Assembly (NCBI GenBank): GCA_034440615.1
Contig: JAOTOM010004675.1
Span: forward strand, 310,001-374,000
From: Ashinkailepas kermadecensis
Lineage: Eukaryota > Arthropoda > Thecostraca > Neolepadidae
Reading direction: 5' to 3'
Length of the DNA stretch: 64,000 bases
Shown here: positions 23,996-37,292 of the stretch, piece by piece
Layout of the letters: each line of letters starts with the position of its first letter
Position numbering within the stretch: position 1 is the first letter of the stretch
Position numbers and translations under genes: made by a program
The notes under the pieces: model-generated
What the model saw: only the letters and a program-made list of their open reading frames with translations
Told to the model about the DNA's origin: nothing
Database searches by the model: none

Positions 23996-26190
23996 CACTG
24001 TAAAAAATGATTAGCACTTTTGCTGCTAATTGCATGCTAAGTGCCTGCTTCAAACAACGCTTTTCCCTTAGGATGCTAGTAACAAGCATAAGGATGCTAG
24101 CAACAAGCACCATGTGCGCTATTCGGCTGGAGGCGGCTAATTCTAGCCTGCAGATGCTAGACGGCAAGAATGAGGATGCTTGATCTTAGCAGCCATGAGT
24201 GTTGTGCCAAGCAGTCCAGAATAATGCAACTGCTTATATCTAGCACTAGTCGGTTTTACAGCGGTAACTTGCTCTCCCGTCTAGTCGCTTTTCATCCTTC
24301 CAAGTCAATCCTTGCTTCACCTAAACATTCCAGACATGAACTAAAAAAGTACATCGAAGAGCATTTATCATTAACAAGAATTGATTTCACTCAATTTTCT
24401 CAGCTTTTTCATTGACAAAACTTGTTTCTTGGTGGTGAGAATAAAACGATTTTAGACTGATTGGTTTAGTATAATTTTCCTTAAACCATTTTATATTCCG
24501 AAACCTATATCCCAGTACGCGGCAGGCAACAAATCAGTCGGTGCACGAGCGTCCTACTCGTTGGGTGTGTTGTGAATATTTATTAGTTGTGCGGCGTGAG
24601 CATGTCGGCAGTATCAGGTATGGATTTATAAACTTGGTTGACATCGATTAAGTGTAATTTTGTTATCATTTTCTCTACCGTTGCTCAGGAAGTTGGCTTA
24701 TAACCGCATCTTTCGCTAATTTAACCACAGCGCCAATCTGTCATCTGGCAGTCATCCGTCGGCTGCCAGATACCGTAGAGCTGAGTGCAGTCTCGACGTA
24801 AATTAGAAAGCGTATTGCAATTTGCTGATATTCGTAAGTTTAATTCCAATTATTTCAGCAGCGTTAATACTAAAACCGATTTCGTTATTAAAACTTATGT
24901 GAGAATTAGATTTGGTGGTCGCTTTTAATTTATGCAGATCACTATGCCGGGTCTTCTCCCTCTATCTTGTTCCTGAGACCACGTGACCTGGGAGCAAATT
25001 TCCGCTGTAAAACCGACTACTGTTGCGGTCCGTGTTTTTTGGCGGGAGTTTGAGCACTCTATGGCTGCTTACAGTTAGCAGTTGGGTAGTTAATATAAGC
25101 AGCGTATAAAAATGGCGGGAATATTGGCACCTTAACGCTGCTTAACGAAAAAACTGCGTGAACATTCGGCCATTTTGGTTTGAGATTCGATGGCGTGCGG
25201 ATCGGTGCAATCGTGCGGCAAGATTAAAGCGAAGAAGAGAAGTCTCTCTGGGATCAAGAGAACCTCTGGATCCAGAATCACATGCCTGACATAGTCTGCA
25301 CAAGGTGGGTGTGTCTTCACAGCAAATGTTTTTCCACATCCCTGGTATCAATATGATTATGTCAGCATCTTGCCAACCTCGCTGCATACACCCCTGAAAT
25401 TACGGGCGCTGGATGACTTTCGCAGTTGATCCAACCTCAAGCTACAATCACTAACATACCTGAGCTTGACAACACATAGTACCTGGCATGCTTAGCAAGG
25501 CATATGCGTTATTGCCATGGGACAAACAAGCTGAAATGTAATTTTTTGCAGCATTATTAATCTATGGACCCTGAGAAGCTGAGTGGGCTATGCCAGTTGC
25601 AGCGTATTCTGTGGGCCCCCAAACAAATTATTTCTCAGACAATGGCTTTTGGGTGGTTTATTGTGCTGCTCAGAATTTATTAGCTGAAAGAAAGCTAGCC
25701 TGGATTATCCTGGATATAGCAGAGGCTGGACTATCACCACCAATTGTTGCTACCAGATCATTTTATAGGCTTAACCGAGATGGGCCACTGGGGCTCTTTT
25801 TATGTTTTAACACGTTATGACTGTATAGCATTATTATGGATTGTATTTGTTCATAATTATGTAGCCATGGAGCCAGTGGATCTGCTCTTTACGTCACCAT
25901 TTGTTCATGACTGGCACTGTGCCATGTAAGACTGAACTGTGATAAATGTGGAGCTTGCATAACAAAATAAAATAAATTGTCTGGGTTAGGTTTCGTTGGT
26001 TTATTTGGTATTATTGTCATGTAAGGTGTCCATGATAAAAGTTTTACACATATTTTCCTTCATTAAGCAATCAACTGGGTTAGGATACATCAGATTAGGT
26101 TGTTCAGTTACAAAATTTGAGATTGCAATTAAGGAAACGTCTAATATTTTTCCTGTTCATGTATTTCATTGTAATACATACTAAATTTGC

Positions 26191-26252
<62 letters not shown>

Positions 26253-26803
26253 GCATGTCCTCCTTTGCTATTTGCAAAGTAGGACATACGTATTCCTTTG
26301 CATTGCTATTTGCATACGAATGCATTAAAAGGGTATATCGCCTGTAAGCATCCTGATTCCTGTTCGCTGTAATATTTAAGATGGGTATCGGACGTTAGCA
26401 TGTAGCAAAAGAAGTACTCCGTCCGTATCAATACCGTAAGTCAGCAACACCCGTACGCTACTATCAAGGAGTCCAAGATCGGTTTTAGCACCCAATGGGT
26501 GCTAAATATGCTAGCACCATAGGCGAACCGTACCCAGGAGGTGCTGGTTTTTGGCGTGAGAAAAAACTAGCACCCTGGGGGTGCTAAAGCGCACGCACCC
26601 CATGGGTGCTCATTTCAAATACCATGCTACTAAATATAGCCGAATAAAGAGGTGCTAGATATAAGCACCATGCTTATATTTAGCACTTGAAATTTTGCGA
26701 TGTGATGCCAACTACAAAAAGTTGCTAAATTCAAGCAGCCCTGTGGAGCTGGAATTTGACATTTGAAATAGCACCAACGGGGTGCTAATCTTTTTTTACA
26801 GTG
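23996..26803. mobile_element. 2.8-kb TIR DNA transposon (duplicate)
   Basis: Duplicate of 2376-5185 with the same 22-bp inverted ends and TA flanks. It arrived through the segmental duplication, not an independent insertion, because the surrounding LINE sequence is duplicated too. Confidence 0.85.
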
Positions 26804-26958
26804 TACTGTACGGTGTCTGTCGTTCTCGTGTGATCGTGGATTGCTGCAGTGCAAATACAGGGCAGCAAAAGGTACTGGTGCTTTCGTGACCGAAGTTATC
26901 GCAAACGACGAGGTTGCTAGACTTTCACGAGCCAATATAGGACTATCCTACACTAATG

Positions 26959-27285
26959 AGATTGTCTGTTGTTGATTTTTGACGCTGGAAGCCCCACTGC
27001 AATTCGTCGAGCAGGTCGTTGTGTTCTAGAAAGTGTCTCAATCGTGTGTTGACCATGCGCTAGACCAGCTTACTAGCACAGCTAGTAAGTGAGATGGGTC
27101 TATTTTGGGGTCTATTAACATTTTGGGGTGGAGAGATCTCTGTGCGGCTTTGGCAATGGAATGATTACGCTTTCCGCCAGGAGGCGGGAAAGGTGCCGCT
27201 TTGGTACAGTTTGTTAATGGCCGCTAGTAAGTACGGTCGAAAATGTTTGCTATGATGTTTCAAAAACTGGTAATGAATCTCGTTC
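26959..27285 (-). pseudogene. LINE RT blocks, duplicate copy
   Basis: Same RT fragments as 5341-5667: minus-strand pieces of the MVNTRLRHFLEHNDLLDE and NEIHYQFLKHHSKHF blocks. In this copy the RT frame is not continued on the far side of the hAT-like element. Confidence 0.75.
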
Positions 27286-27293
27286 GGCCCAAC

Positions 27294-27741
27294 CATAGGC
27301 GCACCGGAGGGGGGGGCCCAGGGGGCCCGGCCCCCCCCCCATGAGACCAAAGTGCCCTTTTGGCCAAAAGTGCCCTTTTGACCGAAAAGTGCCCTCTTGG
27401 CCGGAATGTCCCAAATTTAGCCCAAAAATCACCTGCCTTATGTGCCCCGCCTGTGCCAAAGGTGCCCTTTGGGCCCAAAACTGCCCTTTTGGCCTAAAAA
27501 TGACATGCCCCTGTGCCCTTTCCTGTCCTATGCCTGTCCCAATTAGGTGCCCTTTTGATCTAAAAGTGCCCTGTTCCTTGCCCTTTACCCTACCCCCCCC
27601 GGTCAGCAAACCTTCCAGTGTGCCCCGGGCCGCAAAGTGCCCTTTTGGAGCCGGTCAAGTGCCCTTTTGGAGCCGGCCAAGTGCCCTTTTCGGTCCGGGC
27701 CCCCCCCCCCCCCCCAGGGAAAAATCCTGGGTGCGCGCCTG
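27294..27741. mobile_element. Chimeric hAT-like element at duplication junction
   Basis: Same ends as 5676-6455 (CATAGGCGCACCGG and inverted CAGGCGCGCACCCAGG), but the left flank is GGCCCAAC and the right flank is CTGGGCTG, so there is no target duplication. It lacks about 320 bp present in copy 1, and its remaining sequence differs from copy 1 at many more positions than the rest of the duplicated segment. This fits a hybrid of two family members. Confidence 0.8.
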
Positions 27742-28360
27742 CTGGGCTGTCCAAGTATCTCAGCCAGGTCGGAAAATGATCGTTCCCCAATGGATCGGAG
27801 TCCATCGTCCACTCGAAGCACTCGGTTAGCTGTGGGCTGACCAGGCCATCTAATGTGGATTTGTGGCCTGAAAGCATGGAGAGGTGTGTATGTGCTCCTG
27901 TATTTCAAATGCAAAACACTTCGTGAGAACAAAACACTCCAGATGTCGACCACGGGTGCTGATTTCGTCGTATCCCCACAATGTGTGGTGGACGTTAAAA
28001 TCTTCAAAATCAAAATAAATGGGGGAAGTTCCGATAACGAGCGGCCAAGTAGCGTGGTGGGGAAAACAGTCATATTGAGGGAGATATAACGAGCACACCG
28101 TGATAGGTCGGCGGCCAAAATATACTCGTGCAGCCATCGCCTGGAGCGTCGAAACTGACCTCGGTGAGGTTCTCTTGCGTCTCGCAATAGGGGACGAGAG
28201 GTATTCTCTGGATTTCACGAGGGGGAACGAGAGATGGGTCCACCACCTCACCTGAAACCCTCGCGGAGAAGACTAGAGGTCCCAGAGATCGATGTGGACG
28301 GGAAATCAGCCTGTGGAGATCCAGCAGGCCGCGCTCCAGGCGAAGGGTCACATGACCCAT
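27742..28360 (-). pseudogene. LINE endonuclease fragment, I/Jockey group
   Basis: Minus-strand pieces RRPITVCSLYLPQYDCF, FEDFNVHHTLWGYDEISTRG and SDPLGNDHFPTWLRYLD match the middle and C-terminal parts of APE-type endonucleases (the DFNxHH and SDH-like active-site blocks). Frames are shifted relative to each other. The fragment ends abruptly at the hAT-like element. Confidence 0.75.
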
Positions 28361-29867
28361 TGCGGTTTACTCGACACGATGCCCGATATCGGGAGCCGCG
28401 GGGCACACCTCAACCATCTGTGATCGCCGGTATGCAGAGGGTGGCATCACCGGGGCGCGGCGGGAGGCTGCGCAGCCCCCTCATAATATGACTGGAGGGG
28501 GTGGGGAACGAGGGTGGCTTTGGAAATGGACGGAGTTGGATCGGCGGATCGGCATCTCCAACATCGGCGGATGTTGGAGGTATTGGGCGAGATGCGAGAT
28601 GCGGGGCGGAATGGGGTCAGGGATGTCAGGGCTCCGCGTGCAAGATGGAAGACAAGGGGTTGCGGAAGTACAGATATTTTGGTTCTGCTGAAAGGGTGGG
28701 ATGGAGAAAAGGGGGCAATTCCCTTCTGAGAGGTGGTGGGCAGGGGTGTCGATTTTGGAAAAACATTGTGGGGGGGGGGCTAAGTGTCAACATACTAGAC
28801 CCCCCAACCAAAAACTCATCGGATTTCGCCCACTATATTTTCAGACTTTGGTGGTGCTTGGACCCCACCATGCTTGCCTTCTTGACCTCATTCACCAATT
28901 TGATTTATAATTCCCATTGAAATTGACTTGGGACGGACCAAGGAGGATAATATTCCAAAATCTCCAAAATGCCACCATTCGCAGTAATTTCAGCATAGCA
29001 ACACCAAATCCAGATCATACTGTTCTTTCATCAAATCAGATAACTCAGCTTTCCCAAAATTTTAATCCAGGTCAAGGTTACTAAACGGAGGTCAAGTCAA
29101 ATTATCTCTTCTTATCGCAGTAATGGAAAGACTTTTCGTGCAGAACATGATATAAGAATGCTACAGACATTCTGCTTTCAAATATGTGATAAGGTCAATG
29201 GTATTAGGTCAGGTCAAGTATTATGAATATTCTACGCTGCCGTCTTGTGTGTGGAGTTGGGATTTTTGTGCGCGTCAGCTGCCTTGGTGACATTGCGCCT
29301 GCAATGTCGTCTTATGCCGAATGCTACTGTTCATTGTGAATTCAAATTTTAAGTCGTTTTAGAGCCACCGAAGTAGTACACCATGGCATTGTGTGAACAA
29401 GCAATGATCCGAGACTTCGTACCGGACCTTATTATATAAAGCAAATATAAAGCATATAAAGAGCAAATATCAAGAGGTGCAAAATGTCGGACACTAGAAA
29501 CGCATGGCAGACATAAGGAGTCTTCATATAGGTGCGAGGGACACGAATAAGACCACAAGGGTCCCGCACCCAAAAGCATTTCTGGCCGCGCTGCTGTCAG
29601 TACGTGTAATCATTACCCTAGTGGAAGTAAGGTCAGTCTCGCTGCTGACAAAATTTGCTTTTCTGATGGCATCAATATCCATCGATCGAAATGCACAAGA
29701 GCAGCTGTGTCTCAAGCAGATTCAATGGCTGTGACGATTGGGAAATATTAATGCATGGGTGACAATGGTACCTATTAATGGTAAGGTGACCGGTAGAATG
29801 CGGAGAAAGTGACAACTAATGCACACAAAACTGCTCGGAAAGATGATGCAAAGCCGTGACTAATCCC
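28361..29867. other. Unassigned, with one hAT-like terminus
   Basis: 28435 starts CAGAGGGTGGCATCACCGGG, similar to the terminus at 13786, followed by G-rich sequence to about 28800. The rest is ordinary AT-rich DNA with no recognised gene. Confidence 0.5.
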
Positions 29868-29915
29868 ACACCGTTCACTGTGACTGACCAGGGCCGTGGA
29901 GAACGCACCGTCTAC
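29868..29915. repeat. Isolated unit of the 35-bp satellite
   Basis: CACTGTGACTGACCAGGGCC followed by GTGGAGAACGCACCGTC is one unit of the array at 30203-30565, about 290 bp outside it. Confidence 0.75.
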
Positions 29916-30202
29916 CAGGGTTGGATTTATACTTTGCAATCCTGAAAGAGGAGAGGACAATTTCTGAGTGATGGAATACGGAGAGGATATTTTCCTTCAA
30001 ACCTTGGCATCAGAATCTCACTTTGAAGTTTCAGGTGAATCTTCGGCACTTTACCACAGGGCAATTCATTGTCGAACAACACCATCAGACGTCCAAATTG
30101 AAAACACATGGAGGAAACAACATGGAGCATAATTTTGTGAAGATGATAATGCTATGGATGGCAAAAATCCTGGAAAAACCCGTTTTTTCGACCCTGACGT
30201 CC

Positions 30203-30565
30203 ACTGTGGCGGGCCAGGGTCGCAGAGCACACCGTCCACTGTGGCGGACCGGGGCTGTGGAGCACACCTTCTACTATGGCGGACCAGAGCCGCGAAGCAC
30301 ACCATCCACTTTGGGGGGACCGGTGACGCGGAGCACATGGTTCACCGTAACGGACCGGAGCCGCGGAGCATACCGTCCACTGTGGCGGACCAGGGCCGCG
30401 GAGTACATCATGAACTGTGGCAAACCAGGATCGCGGAGTACATCGTTCACTGTGGTGGATCAGGGCCGTGGAGTACACCGTCAATTGTAACGGGCCGGGG
30501 CTGCGGAGCACACCGTCCACTGTGGCGGACCGGGGCCGCGGAGTACACCGTCCATTGCGGCGTAT
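30203..30565. repeat. 35-bp tandem array, about 10 units
   Basis: Units are CACTGTGGCGGACCAGGGCC plus GCGGAGCACACCGTC with moderate variation. All six frames are open across parts of it, which explains the 138-155-codon shadow frames. Confidence 0.95.
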
Positions 30566-30602
30566 CATAGCCATCAACAGGTCAAATTATGTCATGGCAT
30601 GG

Positions 30603-32337
30603 CAGTGGCGTACCTAGGATTTGCGAGAGGGGGCAAACTGATATGGAAGGTGCCCTACCTACCCCCATTTAAAAAGTCTCTGGATTTCCACCAATATTTT
30701 TTTCAAAGGGGTTCTTTTTATTTTTTAAATATAATAATTAGTGACCAAATTAACTGTCACCTACCAAATATACCACCACTGTTTCTGAATCACCGGATTT
30801 CAACCCTAACTCCTCTCTCCCCCCCCCATCTTGTTTTAAGGTTTTCCTTTTGGCATCCCTTGAAAAGTCACCTCACACTGCTGAAATTACACCTGAACAA
30901 ATCACCCAAAAATGTAAAATTTGCCAATATCAGCTATTCCAATCAATAACATCCGGTCGCCAAAACGCCAACGTTCGTGCACGTATACACCCGCCTTGCG
31001 CAGTCGGCGCATTCGCCACTCTACGTGCGCTTCTCCGGTTTCTGCTAGGTCTCCCACACGTTTTGCTAATTACTGTCATATGATAGTCTTGTGCCACATT
31101 TTCCATGTGGAATGCCTGGTAATGCGGCTCGCTGGAAAAAATTAGATAAATTCACTTCGTTGTATTAGTCCTCTTCTTCCCACATTTTCTCGTGATTAAG
31201 AATTCCGGAGACACACTGAACTTTGATGCACCTCATCTCTTTGGTTAAATATGCTCCCAGATTGGCTTCCGAGCCGTGACCCTAGTTAGGTGTTCGTTTT
31301 TTATCCTTTGCGTTTGTCTTCTTCTATGGATGTGTTTTATGGCTACAGACAATTTGTGTTAGGGTCCCGGCACACGTTTGAGACCGGGCTCTTTTTACAG
31401 CTTTGTTGCTTTTTTATACACCGATGATACTTTTGAGGTATCAGCGCGATTTCGAAGACGCCGATGTGTTTATTTAGTGTCCGTTCTTTTTGTTCCTTGT
31501 TTACGATCAATTCCCTTTTTGAGGGCCCATCCTGTTTTGAGGCCTCGTGTGGTCTCATGGCCTTGGTGTGCCTTGAGGGCTCCGTTATGCTTTTATTTAG
31601 CGCTCCCGGTGTGTATATTTCGAGCTGCACCGCATATTTTAATGCCCTGTCGTTTTTTTGCGAAACTCGGTACGCTTTGGATTACCGACATAAAATTTTG
31701 GGATTACCAACGGAATTTTTTACCCCGAACACGATATTTGGGAGCCACGTGGTCACTTGTTGGGATCCCAAGCGCGAGTTTTAGTGCTAGGACACGTTTT
31801 GGGGAGCCCAACACGTTTTGTGGTCTTTTGGAGCGGTTATTGGGACCCAGAGTGATTTTCCATGTCGGGACTGTTTTTCGTTGACCCGGCTTTATTTGTT
31901 GGGTGATCACAATGATACTTTTGGAGCCCCGGTGCGACCTGTCATGCCCCTAGCGTGATTTTCAGGGACCCGGACGAGAATTCGTGGTACCCCTAGGCTC
32001 AGCGTGACTTTCCGGGGGCCCAGGCCCGACCGTTTATGGCCTCCGTCGTGATTTCCTTGAACCCCAGCACGACTCTTTTGAGCCCCCAGCGTGATTTTCA
32101 TGGGCCCAGGCGGGAACTTTTTAGGCCCCAGCGTCATTTTCAGAATCCCCTGCGCGACTTTTTGGCCCCCAATGTGATTTTTTGGGGCCCCGGTGCGATT
32201 ATTGGGGGCTTAAACGGAATTTTTAAGGGGACTGCCGCAATTTTATTCCGGAGCTCGACGCGATTCTTGGAAGCCCCACAACCTGTCAGGGGGGGGGGGC
32301 GGCACACAATGCCCCCTCACCATTGGGCATGCCACTG
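30603..32337 (+). mobile_element. hAT-like nonautonomous element with degenerate array
   Basis: It starts CAGTGGCGTACCTAGGATTT and ends in the inverse of CAGTGGCATGCCCAATGG. 30605-31330 is the inverse of the unique part of 13786-15733. 31380-32290 is a highly degenerate array with TTTTTGGGGCCCCGG-type units at roughly 30-bp spacing. The flanking octamers TGGCATGG and TGCCACGC agree at five of eight bases, so a target duplication may have eroded. No transposase. Confidence 0.75.
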
Positions 32338-32859
32338 TGCCACGCAATTCTGCAACATAAGCATACAGGAATAACTCATCTGTTTCATCACTCACAGGTG
32401 ACTAACTCCAAAGTTCTCCAGACAGTTTGAGGAAAGTCAAACATCTCCTACATGGATAGGCAAGGATGGACTATTAGGAAACGGAAACAGGGATACCATG
32501 GAATTCAGATCATAGTATTTTTGCTGCAATACATACCTTCTTCCGCAGGCTGCTTTGGAGATGGATGCGCTCCTGAAGTTTGGTCAGGGTTGGAGTTGAA
32601 TGTGGATGGACCAGCACTGTGAAGGACATTACATATGGTTCAAAGGACTTCTTTCTGTCTACATTAGCAATGCAGGCAATGAAGTAACACTTTCATTAAT
32701 GGACTTCTATGGTGTCCTGAGCGAGCAGTAGAATCGAGATGGGTTCTTGTGATATACGTTATAGAAGTAAGGTTATGATGTAGCTTTTAGACTCCAGTGG
32801 GAATGGTATGGATTCACTAATGAGTGAATCTATACCATAGCCTAATAAGCATAACGAAC
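32338..32859. other. Unassigned spacer
   Basis: No gene or repeat recognised. Confidence 0.5.
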
Positions 32860-34010
32860 ATAACCTAATCTAGCATATCCTAACCTCCTTTGGATAAAAA
32901 AAAAATAGAAAAATAAATTTAAGCAGTTTTCTGAGAAAACAATTTCAATTAAGAAACCGAACCCATCCTAACCGAACCTAACGTTAGCTGCTTTTGAAGG
33001 AAAATTTCCGATTTTTTTATTTTTTACATTTGAATAAAAAAAACGTATTAAAAAAAATAAATAAACTAGCCTAACCTAGCCAAACCGGTATTATTGTGCT
33101 TTAAGGTGGTAACAAGAGAAGTTTTTACACACATTTGCCTCCATATAGCAAACAAATGAGTTAGATTTGGTTAAGTTAGGCTAGTTTAGGCTTTTCAAGT
33201 CGGAAAACTTTTCACAAATTGTCCAAAAAAGTTTCCCCCAAAATTGCTAATTATGTGGTAAATTTGCAGTTTAAGGTGTTTTTAAGAAAAAAATTGGGGG
33301 ATTTTTTTTTGCAGAATACCATGTTTATGAAGGTGACTAAGATGATGGGACCACTTATTTTCTACGCAAATGCTTACTTTTCAGGTTCTGATAAAAATAA
33401 TGCCAAAAAGGGCTTCGAGTTCGGTAATATAGCATAAAAATGAATGTTTTAAAAAATGCAACAAAACCTAACCTAACCTACCCTTTGAGAACAAAAATAC
33501 AAAAAAGAAAACAATGTCAAGCGATTCATTTTTTTAAATCTCAACATTAAAAAAGAAACCTAACCTGGCCTAACCTAACCTAAGCTGCTTTTGAAGAAAA
33601 CATTCCTTTTTGTGAATAGGTTTGTACAATTTTTGGGAAACTTTTGGGTATTATTGTGCTTTAAGGTGGGAACAAGAAAAGTTTTATGGGCGCTATATGA
33701 CCAACGCAGTCAATAACCAACCCAAATAACCAACCAACCAACCAAGACATTTTTTTACACACATTTGCCACCATAAAGCAAACAAATGGGTTCGGTTTGG
33801 TTAGGGTAGGTCGGTTTAGGTTTTGAAAGTTGAAAATTTGTCAATTTTTTCCAATTACAAATAAAGAAAGAATTTGCACAGAAAATAAGTTGTCCAATGA
33901 TCTTAGTCACCCTCATGAACATGGTATTCTGAAGAAAAATTTATATAAAAAAAAATCACCTTAAACTACAGATTTACAAAAAAAAATTCAACAACAACTT
34001 ATTATGGGTT
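32860..34010. repeat. TAACC-rich dispersed repeat family with internal inversion
   Basis: Scattered CCTAACC/GGTTAGG runs are interleaved with two copies of a block reading TATTATTGTGCTTTAAGGTG and ACACATTTGCC (33090-33180, 33650-33800). 33230-33370 recurs inverted at 33880-33980, sharing AATACCATGTT and ATGAAGGTGACTAAGAT. Related blocks occur at 4378-4560, 54290-54560 and perhaps 61690-61800. At 33690-33740 a TATATGACCAACGCAGTC tail, like the LINE/SINE tails, is inserted. Confidence 0.6.
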
Positions 34011-34984
34011 AGATTTGGCTGGGTTAGGTTCTTGAAACTTGGAAAATTTTCAGAAAATAAAATGCTGTAACTGTGAAATGCGCAGTGAAATTGAAACATG
34101 CCTGATGCTACCAATTTCTGCAATATAAGAGGGAAAAAAAACTGTGACGTCACCAAGGCTTGAAGGCGAACTTTGGTGTACCTTCTAAGGTAATAGTACC
34201 GTGGGTGGCATTTCATGCGCACGTCCAGACATGTAGGAAGTAATGTGGTCCATAGCTTAGTACCTATTGCTTTCTTCAGGAATATAAATTATAATGAGGT
34301 GTCTATGTGGCTTCTTGCTGACTTTTTTATCTCATGGTTTCATAAGCTGTCAGATTGGCTCACACGTGGCACTCGTTGGTTCAGTTTGAGACTGGGTTTC
34401 CGATATCAATATTGAATGCATGCACATTGTCCTTGGGCATGTAGGTAGGTACCTAGGTAAATACATATCAAGCTGATGGTGTGATGGGTAGGCTGCTGAA
34501 GATAATTATAGTTGCATATCCACAATCTCAATGATAACCATGATTGTTGTTCACTGGACTGGATTGCATGCAAGTTTGACAATGACTGGAAATTGAGAAT
34601 GGAATGAATCATGTTAAGCTCCATGTGCATGTGGTTTTGCCATTGGTGGTGTGTACAAGTATCAGTACGACTATGCAATTGTTGTTTAGTGGCTTAGCAT
34701 ATTTTTTCAGACAATCTGGTTTAAAATGCATCAGCATCAGCTAATCTCAACATTTTATGATGTAAGCTGTACTTCCACAGGGGAGGGAAATCCAGCTATT
34801 TTGTTTTTTTTCACACAATTTTCAATTTTGCAGCAAAAGGTGCAGAGTCGGTCCACTATCTAATCCAAATATGTTTCTTTTCAGTGCAAAATGTGCTGGT
34901 TAACATCAATGATTCTATTTAGCATGGCGTTTTTCATTTCTTCCCTTTAGCTTTCTTATCAGCATAAAATAGCATAGGTTATTG
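34011..34984. other. Unassigned spacer
   Basis: No gene or repeat family recognised. Confidence 0.5.
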
Positions 34985-36960
34985 TAGGCCCAAATCAACA
35001 TTGGGGGTGGGGGCCAAGATCAACATTGGTGGGGCCATGGGCCCCACAAAAGGATACAAGTCGACGCCCATGGTGGTGGGTTCCCAAAGAATCGCGCCGG
35101 GCCCCCAAAAACATGCTGTGGGACCGGAAAAATTGCACCGGGACCCCAAGAAAATGAAGCCAAGGGCTCCAAAAAATCAACCGGAAATGGAAAATCACTG
35201 TACGGCTCCATACAATCGCGCTAAAAGTTTTCCAAAATGCGTTTGGCCACGAACAAATCCGTGCCGGGGCCCGAACAAATCAGGTAGGGGGAAAAATATA
35301 TCCCTGTAGCCTGGAAATCAATTCGCACCCCGAAAAAATCAGAAGATATCCCGCAACAAATCCCTCGGTGCCAGAAAAACTCGTGTCTGGGCCCGAAAAA
35401 CGCACCGGGGCCTGCTACAATCATCCCGGGATCCTGAGGATCGACTGAGCTCCGAAAAATTCCGGAGGATCCCAAAAGAAACCTCGCGTCTTGGCCCGAC
35501 AAATCGCGCTGGAAGCCGGAGAAGTCGCACTTGGGCCGACGAATTCCAATCGGAGTCCCACAAATTCGCGTCTGGTGCGTGGCGTACCAAATGGAGGGCA
35601 GGCAATAGATGAAATTACTCCCCCCTCACACCCCACCCTGAAAGGTCGTGCGCTCCAAAGAATCGCGATGAGGCTCGGAAAAGTTGCGTCAGGGCCCGTA
35701 AAAAAAGTTGGAACCCCAAGAATTCCCGTCGGGTCCCGGAAAATAATGCTATGGTTTAAAAAAAAAACGCGTCGTAGTCCTAACTCGCGTTGGAACTCAA
35801 AATAGTTAAGCCGTGGTCCCGAAAAAAGGTAAGCAAGGACCCTAAAAATCAATCCATGCTTGGAAAATCGATCTGGAGTCTCAAAAATCGCACCAGAAAA
35901 CCCGTAGTGGCATAGGATTCAGACAAGACAGTGCCAGATCACAAAATATCACGCCGGGATCGGACGAATCGAACCGGGGCCGGAAAAATCACGCCGAGAC
36001 CCGGAAAATCGACCATGGCTCCAAAGATTAGAAATTTTGCAAAAATTGCGTCGAGTCCAGAAAAGTCGCGTCTAGGCCCCGATAATTTGCGCCAGACCAA
36101 CGAAATGTCGCGCTGTGGCTCCAAAAATCGCATCGGGAGGACTCAAATAGTTACCGTGACCCCCCAATATCGCACCGAGATCCGAAAAAAATCAATCCGA
36201 CGGGCAACAAATGAAGCAGGAACCAGAAGATATGCACCCGGGGCCGGAAAAATAATCTGGAGGCCCAGAATCGTGCGGGAGACCCCAAATATCACTCTGG
36301 GACCCAAAACATCGACCCGGGTTTCGAAAACTCAGCAGAGGATACGAAAATCGCGTCGAATACGAAAAGCTCGCGTCCGGGCTCCGAAAGCTTGCGCCTC
36401 GGTCCGAAAAGACGTACGGAGGTCCCGAAAATCGCTTCGGAACACACATTACAGTCGGAGGCTAAAAATATATATAGGGGGCACCAAAAGCACACCGGGA
36501 GCCCAAAAATGTTCATACCGCACAGAAGACAACAGAGCTTTCAAGATGCTCTGGGGCCCTAAATGAACTCGGAGAGCCCTCAAACACACATCAGAGACCC
36601 TCAAAACGTGCCGAAGCTTTCAAAGGACACCGGAGCCGCACAAACGGCACGAGGACCTCAAGAGCAGCTCAGCCTCGCAGTGACCTGTCCCTAGGGCACC
36701 AAATACACACATCGGGGCCGTCGAAAACGCATCGGTCCTTCAAAAACATCGTGAATTCATGAAAAGCAGAGCCCGAAAAAGCGTGAGTCATAAAAATGCG
36801 ACGAATCCCTAAAAAGTCGCCGGGGACCGAAGACACATCAAGAGAAGAAGAAATGCAACGGGCCCTAAAACGAACAATGAACCAGCTCCCCGATTCAGTC
36901 GTCAATCTGGGAGCATATTTAATCGAAAATGAGGTACAAAGAGCTTAGAGTGCAAATAGG
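34985..36960 (-). mobile_element. hAT-like family member, mostly degenerate array
   Basis: 36890-36960 reads GTCAATCTGGGAGCATATTT and AATGAGGTAC, the same unique block as in 13786-15733 (near 15080), in the same orientation. 35050-36880 is a roughly 30-bp degenerate array with GGGCCCCGAAAAATCGC-type units. The 5' end is missing and no target duplication was found. Confidence 0.6.
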
Positions 36961-37292
36961 AATATGTTTGGACCCTTACAAACTTGTTTATCCCACCTGA
37001 CGCAAGTCCTAGGAATGCCAGATTTGAACTGTAAGAGGATGCCAGTAAATAATATCTCGTCATTTCTGTAGTTGTCCACACTGAGAGACGTTCCCATAGG
37101 AGTCACCTGAAGCGGGATGTTGCCAGCCGCTCTGGTACGCATAGCAAACTGCAACAAGCACCGCGTACTTAATGACACGGCGCGTGCCACTCACTGTAGA
37201 ACGCGAGGCGGCTGCCGGGCCAGTGCTCTCCGTCGAATCGAACTCGCCAGGTCCGCCATTGTCCAGTCACTTACCACAGGTCAACTGTCCGG
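36961..37292. other. Unassigned spacer
   Basis: No feature recognised; G+C rises toward the minisatellite. Confidence 0.5.

Larger units (their letters stand above)
21617..27741. repeat. Segmental duplication, copy 2
   Basis: Direct copy of 1-6455. It contains the RT fragment (23342-23480), the 2.8-kb TIR element (23996-26803), the LINE RT blocks (26959-27285) and the left part of the hAT-like element (from 27294). The duplication ends with the hAT-like element; beyond it the flank is unrelated to that of copy 1. Confidence 0.95.

Noticed and set aside
30023..30577. Frames of 138-155 codons on both strands
   Set aside because: They are products of the 35-bp GC-rich array.
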